NCBI RefSeq assembly: GCF_900220965.1
Contig: NZ_OBQC01000007.1
Location: 1 to 64,000 of the forward strand
Source of the DNA: Ureibacillus acetophenoni
GTDB lineage: Bacteria; Bacillota; Bacilli; Bacillales_A; Planococcaceae
DNA length: 64,000 nt
Direction: 5' to 3'
Part shown: piece by piece, positions 60,838-64,000 of the stretch
How positions within the stretch are numbered: the stretch's first letter is position 1
Layout of the letters: each line of letters starts with the position of its first letter
Program-made: the position numbers and the translations under genes
The notes under the pieces: model-generated
The model's input: only the letters and a program-made list of their open reading frames with translations
The model's database searches: none
Told to the model about the DNA's origin: nothing

Positions 60838-60862
60838 AAAGAGTGCTTTTTAGACACTCTTA
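60838..60862 (-). terminator. Terminator of hpr
   Basis: Stem AAGAGTG / CACTCTT with a T-rich tail (TTTTTTATTTACA) on the minus strand. Confidence 0.82.
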
Positions 60863-60868
60863 AACTAT

Positions 60869-61423
60869 CTATCTAGTAATCATTTCTTTCTCGTGAACCT
60901 CTTCAAATGCCCCTTTGTAATTATTGTGGGAACGTTCGAAAATTTCCACAAAATCGTCTCCATAAATATTACGAATAACGGCCATAACATCTAGGAATTC
61001 TGGGAATCTACCATACAACTCTTTTAATGGTAGTGAACCATCTAAGATTGTGTGTGGTGTATCTAGATAATGTCTGTTCATACGAAGGATTAACTCTGTT
61101 CCTGCCTCAGTTAGTTCAATATACGTATTTCGTTTATCATCATCGCGTTTTGAGAACTTTAAATAACCACGTTCTTCTAATTTTTTTGAGAAGTTAAATG
61201 CTGTGGAAACATGCATTACTCCAAATCTAGCAACATCAGAAATCGACGCGCCTTTTAAATGATAGGAGATCCATAAAATATGATGCTCGTTAATGTTTAA
61301 GTCAAACGGTTTAATCCACAATTGCCAATCTTTCTCTACTGCTTTCCATAGTGCTTTTGATAAATGTCCAATTCTTTGACTATAAAGCATTGCTTCTTTA
61401 ATTGAATACGTTTCTTCAGACAA
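60869..61423 (-). CDS. hpr: MarR-family transition-state regulator Hpr (ScoC)
   Basis: A 184-residue regulator that represses exoproteases, sporulation and motility genes in Bacillus during transition to stationary phase. The stretches [18 protein letters not shown] and [19 protein letters not shown] and the winged-helix core [21 protein letters not shown] are nearly identical to B. subtilis Hpr. The start is TTG 61423, eight bases after AGAAGG; GTG 61432 is too close. It lies between the DUF3267-like gene and yhaH as in the yha cluster. Confidence 0.94.
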   Translation of the reverse strand: MSEETYSIKEAMLYSQRIGHLSKALWKAVEKDWQLWIKPFDLNINEHHILWISYHLKGASISDVARFGVMHVSTAFNFSKKLEERGYLKFSKRDDDKRNTYIELTEAGTELILRMNRHYLDTPHTILDGSLPLKELYGRFPEFLDVMAVIRNIYGDDFVEIFERSHNNYKGAFEEVHEKEMITR

Positions 61424-61613
61424 AGGAATCACCTTCTTCTTTCATGGCGTTTTAAATTATTATAGCAATAAAAGAATAAAGTTTAAAGTTAGAAAAGTTA
61501 AATAATTGAAAATAGATTAAAAAATATTATAATAATGTAAATTTTAATAGAAAAATAACATATTAAAATTAATGAATAGGTATAAATACACCGGCTAGTA
61601 ATAGCTAAAATGT

Positions 61614-61979
61614 TTATTTTTTAGCCAATTTGTTTAAATTATTCTCGATTTCGGCAATAGAATTCTGTAATTCATCCAATTCTTCTTTTAACTTCGTTGC
61701 GTCAGGTTCTATTTCTTGGTTAAATTTAGAAATACTAGTTTTTAAATCGGATATTATTTTTGGTATATTATTTTTAGCTTCATTTTTCAATTCAATAATA
61801 GAGTCCTTCAAATAGGAAACCTGTTGTTTTACGTCATGTAAATTTTCCTTAGTTGTTTTTGCATTTCTTGTAACTGTTGATCGGAATTGTTCACCAGATT
61901 GAGGTGTCGTAAAAATAGTTGCTGCTAATCCACCTATTAAACCTACAGTAACCCCGATAAAGAACGTTTTTGCTTTCAT
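61614..61979 (-). CDS. yhaH: YtxH-domain protein YhaH
   Basis: A 121-residue membrane-anchored protein with an N-terminal hydrophobic segment (TFFIGVTVGLIGGLAATIF) followed by a short turn (TPQSGEQ) and a long coiled coil; this is the YtxH layout. The B. subtilis yhaH gene has the same place. Stress-related expression is known for YtxH proteins. The start is ATG 61979, ten bases after AAGGAG; ATG 61985 is possible too. Confidence 0.87.
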   Translation of the reverse strand: MKAKTFFIGVTVGLIGGLAATIFTTPQSGEQFRSTVTRNAKTTKENLHDVKQQVSYLKDSIIELKNEAKNNIPKIISDLKTSISKFNQEIEPDATKLKEELDELQNSIAEIENNLNKLAKK

Positions 61980-62082
61980 TTTCATCCATCTCCTTACATT
62001 GTTAATTTGCGTAATATTGCTGAAAATTATGAATCGTAACAATTTAATCATATATTATATTATTTCCATTTGAAAATATAAA

Positions 62083-62110
62083 AAGCTATCCAAAGTAAAT
62101 TGGATAGCTT
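62083..62110 (-). terminator. Terminator of trpP
   Basis: Stem AAGCTATCCAA / TTGGATAGCTT followed on the minus strand by TTTTATATTTTC. Confidence 0.85.
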
Positions 62111-62124
62111 AAATGGTTTTATTA

Positions 62125-62652
62125 TTATGCAGGTGTTACTGCTGTATGGAATTTTGAACGTTTTAAAATGTTTGTAATGATTGGGAAAATAATGATAAAT
62201 GCGATAGCATTCATAGCAACTGCTGGTAGTACAACAATTGTGTATAATACACCAAACGCATCAGGTAATCCGCCAATTAGTAATGCAGATGTTAAGAAAA
62301 TCGCACCTGATAGAAGTGTTCCTAAACCAACTAAAATTACTCCAACAGCGATATTTTTAGATAAGTGTTTTAAAGCAAGTACAACAGCTAAAAATACTAA
62401 ACCAGTAATCGCTTTATCAATAATATTTGGTACTAATCCGCCAGGGAATGTTGTAAAAATACCAGATAATACACCAGTTACTAATGATATTGAAAATGCT
62501 TCTTTAAATGTAGGGAATAGGAAGATCCCTATAAACATCATTGTTAGCATGAAGTCTGGCTTCATACCATTTCCGTAACCAGGAATTACAAAGTACAGTA
62601 CCGTACCCACACCTACTAGAAGTGCCATTAAAACAAGATTTTTCGTATTCAA
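62125..62652 (-). CDS. trpP: Tryptophan transporter TrpP (YhaG)
   Basis: A 175-residue membrane protein with five to six helices, of the TrpP/YhaG family (an ECF-S-like small transporter). MKPDFMLTMMFIGI, FTTFPGGLVPNIIDK and LSGAIFLTSALLIGGLP are the usual stretches. The start is TTG 62652; GAGGAGAG precedes. The leader carries NAG triplets that look like a TRAP binding site (62655-62697). Confidence 0.91.
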   Translation of the reverse strand: MNTKNLVLMALLVGVGTVLYFVIPGYGNGMKPDFMLTMMFIGIFLFPTFKEAFSISLVTGVLSGIFTTFPGGLVPNIIDKAITGLVFLAVVLALKHLSKNIAVGVILVGLGTLLSGAIFLTSALLIGGLPDAFGVLYTIVVLPAVAMNAIAFIIIFPIITNILKRSKFHTAVTPA

Positions 62653-62654
62653 TT

Positions 62655-62697
62655 CTCATCTCTCCTCATTCTTTTCTAAGCTCTCTCTCATTTCCTA
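62655..62697 (-). promoter_or_regulatory. Predicted TRAP-binding site over the trpP ribosome site
   Basis: The minus strand has eight NAG triplets: UAG, then after a five-base gap GAG, GAG, UAG, AAG, GAG, GAG, GAG, with 2- or 3-base spacers between the last seven. The last ones include the Shine-Dalgarno. In B. subtilis trpP (yhaG), tryptophan-bound TRAP binds a similar series of repeats and blocks translation. A homologous mechanism is inferred. Confidence 0.78.
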
Positions 62698-62802
62698 ACG
62701 TGTTCTCATAACCGTCAGCGAAATATTATTATGATTTTATACTTAATAGAAATATTTTGCAACTACATTTAATAGAATAAGATAGATAGTATTTCTTACA
62801 AC

Positions 62803-63228
62803 TTATAGATTTAGATTTTCTCTAATTTGTGCACCAAATGTTTGTAAAACTTCTTGTGTTAATTCGCTTTGTTTTGTTTCCCATTTAACTTTTAATCCAT
62901 CAGTTTCGTCATAACGAGGGATAAAGTGAAGGTGATAGTGGAAAACGGTTTGTCCTGCGAAAGAGCCGTTATTGTTAATTGTATTCATCCCTTGAGGGTT
63001 AAATGCTGATTTAATTGCATTTGCAATTTTCGGAGCTGCTGCATATAGATTTCTAGCAACATCCTCAGGCATTTCAAAAAGATCGGCAACATGTTGTTTA
63101 GGAACGAGTAGTGTATGTCCCTTTGTTAAAGGTGCAACATCCATAAATGCATACACATGATCATCTTCGTAGACTTTTATACTTGGAATCGAGCCATCAA
63201 TGATTTTACAGAAAATACAATTAGACAT
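62803..63228 (-). CDS. hit: HIT family protein Hit
   Basis: A 141-residue HINT-type nucleotide hydrolase. NCIFCKIIDGSIPS at the N-terminus, HTLLVPKQHV and the His triad HYHLHFIPRYD (about residues 97-107) are diagnostic. It likely hydrolyses AMP-lysine-type or other AMP-amidates. The start is ATG 63228 with AAAGGATG upstream. It is divergent from ecsA, the arrangement of the B. subtilis hit-ecsA locus. Confidence 0.94.
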   Translation of the reverse strand: MSNCIFCKIIDGSIPSIKVYEDDHVYAFMDVAPLTKGHTLLVPKQHVADLFEMPEDVARNLYAAAPKIANAIKSAFNPQGMNTINNNGSFAGQTVFHYHLHFIPRYDETDGLKVKWETKQSELTQEVLQTFGAQIRENLNL

Positions 63229-63334
63229 AAAAAACATCCTTTCATTACAAGTTTTGTATTCATTTTAGCATATTAAAACTGTTTCCATTCACAATTTTTG
63301 CTAAACTGTAAATTAGAATAGGAGTGACGTGTAA

Positions 63335-64000
63335 ATGGCAGTGTTAGAACTAATCAATGTAACTGGTGGCTATACTAGAAAACCAGTAATTAGAGATTTA
63401 AATTTCACCATTGGACAAGGAGAATTAGTCGGACTAATTGGTCTTAATGGGGCGGGGAAAAGTACAACGATTAAACATATCATCGGTACACTCATTCCTC
63501 AACAAGGAGAAATAAAAATTAATGGCATTACTTTAAAAGAAGATATCGATAACTACCGTTCTTCTTTTTCATATATTCCTGAAACACCTGTATTGTACGA
63601 TGAACTAACTTTAAAAGAGCATTTAGAATTGACTGGAATGGCTTATGGCCTTGATGAAAAGACGATGAAGGAAAGAGCTAGTCGATTACTAAGTGAGTTC
63701 CGTATGGAAAAAAGATTGAATTGGTTTCCTTCACACTTTTCAAAAGGAATGCGTCAGAAAGTAATGATTATGTGTGCCTTTTTAGTAAACCCGCATTTAT
63801 ATATCATTGACGAACCTTTTGTTGGGCTCGATCCATTAGGAATTCAATCGTTGCTAGACCAAATGGATGAAAAGAAGCGGGAAGGTGCTTCTGTATTAAT
63901 GTCAACGCATATTTTATCTACTGCTGAAAAACATTGTGATCGTATAATATTGCTTCATGATGGACGTGTACGAGCGCAAGGAACAATGAATGATTTACGA
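63335..64000 (+). CDS. ecsA: ABC transporter ATP-binding protein EcsA (partial)
   Basis: The gene is open through the window end (222 codons seen). It is the ATPase of the Ecs exporter, required in Bacillus for protein secretion, competence and protease expression. Walker A is GLNGAGKST (about residues 37-45), the signature is FSKGMRQK, Walker B is LYIIDEPFVGLDPLG, and the H-loop is in STHILSTAEKH. A GGAGTG ribosome site precedes ATG 63335. EcsB and EcsC should follow beyond 64000. Confidence 0.94.
   Translation, partial: MAVLELINVTGGYTRKPVIRDLNFTIGQGELVGLIGLNGAGKSTTIKHIIGTLIPQQGEIKINGITLKEDIDNYRSSFSYIPETPVLYDELTLKEHLELTGMAYGLDEKTMKERASRLLSEFRMEKRLNWFPSHFSKGMRQKVMIMCAFLVNPHLYIIDEPFVGLDPLGIQSLLDQMDEKKREGASVLMSTHILSTAEKHCDRIILLHDGRVRAQGTMNDLR

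Overview
The window looks like a chromosomal segment of a low-GC, spore-forming member of the Bacillales, most likely a Planococcaceae/Lysinibacillus-type relative of Bacillus. The reasons are AT-rich DNA, strong AGGAGG-type ribosome binding sites, frequent TTG and GTG starts, sporulation-type genes (YteA-like, YjcZ-like, Hpr/ScoC), an S-layer (SLH) protein, and gene neighbourhoods that match the yhb-yhc, yhe and yha regions of Bacillus subtilis. Family names are recognised from sequence motifs and memory of the families; no database search was run.

Layout. 1-9.2 kb: glutamate/dicarboxylate symporter, a small Cys-ladder protein, a GRAM-domain protein, UV-damage endonuclease UvsE, a nitroreductase, a TerC membrane protein behind a yybP-ykoY (Mn2+) riboswitch, RecQ and a pirin. 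9.2-16 kb: repeat array A, a phosphatase/VOC pair, a membrane-anchored hydrolase, repeat array B, a two-gene ABC exporter under a dense operator cluster, and an LTA-synthase-like sulfatase. 16-20 kb: cell-surface island with a c-di-GMP-I riboswitch in front of a secreted low-complexity protein, followed by an SLH protein carrying two IseA-like DL-endopeptidase-inhibitor domains. 20-32 kb: DMT transporter, B3/B4 protein, QueG, repeat array C, TrmL, an epimerase, a dioxygenase-like VOC protein, acyl-CoA ligase, aldo-keto reductase, RluA-type synthase and a BdbA/BdbC-like disulfide pair. 32-46 kb: YhcY/YhcZ-like two-component system, CDF and CorC/HlyC transporters, a BmrB-like leader peptide with attenuator before BmrC/BmrD (YheI/YheH), an MFS transporter, repeat array D, YheE, YheB, YheA and HemZ. 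46-64 kb: YvbH-like, HAD and DHFR-like proteins, YteA, SerA behind a T-box, an FAD dehydrogenase, YhaR-like enoyl-CoA hydratase, repeat array E, YhzD, YhaM, SerC, PhnA-like protein, PrsA, a YjcZ-type miniprotein, Hpr/ScoC, YhaH, TrpP with a TRAP-type leader, Hit and the start of EcsA.

How it works together. The right end groups genes for protein export and exoenzyme control (PrsA, Hpr, EcsA) with serine and tryptophan supply (SerA/T-box, SerC, TrpP/TRAP). RNA-based regulation is unusually dense: two riboswitches, one T-box, a predicted TRAP leader and a leader-peptide attenuator.

The most unusual feature is a set of intergenic arrays. Four of them (A, C, D, E) differ in sequence but share one architecture: TGTC-N19-GACA (27 bp) followed by a 24-25 bp spacer, repeated every 51 or 52 bp in exact phase. 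The bases flanking TGTC and GACA change together so that pairing is kept. Three of the four fill gaps between convergent genes. A fifth array (B) has a 103-bp period and a different motif (ATTCGCCA).
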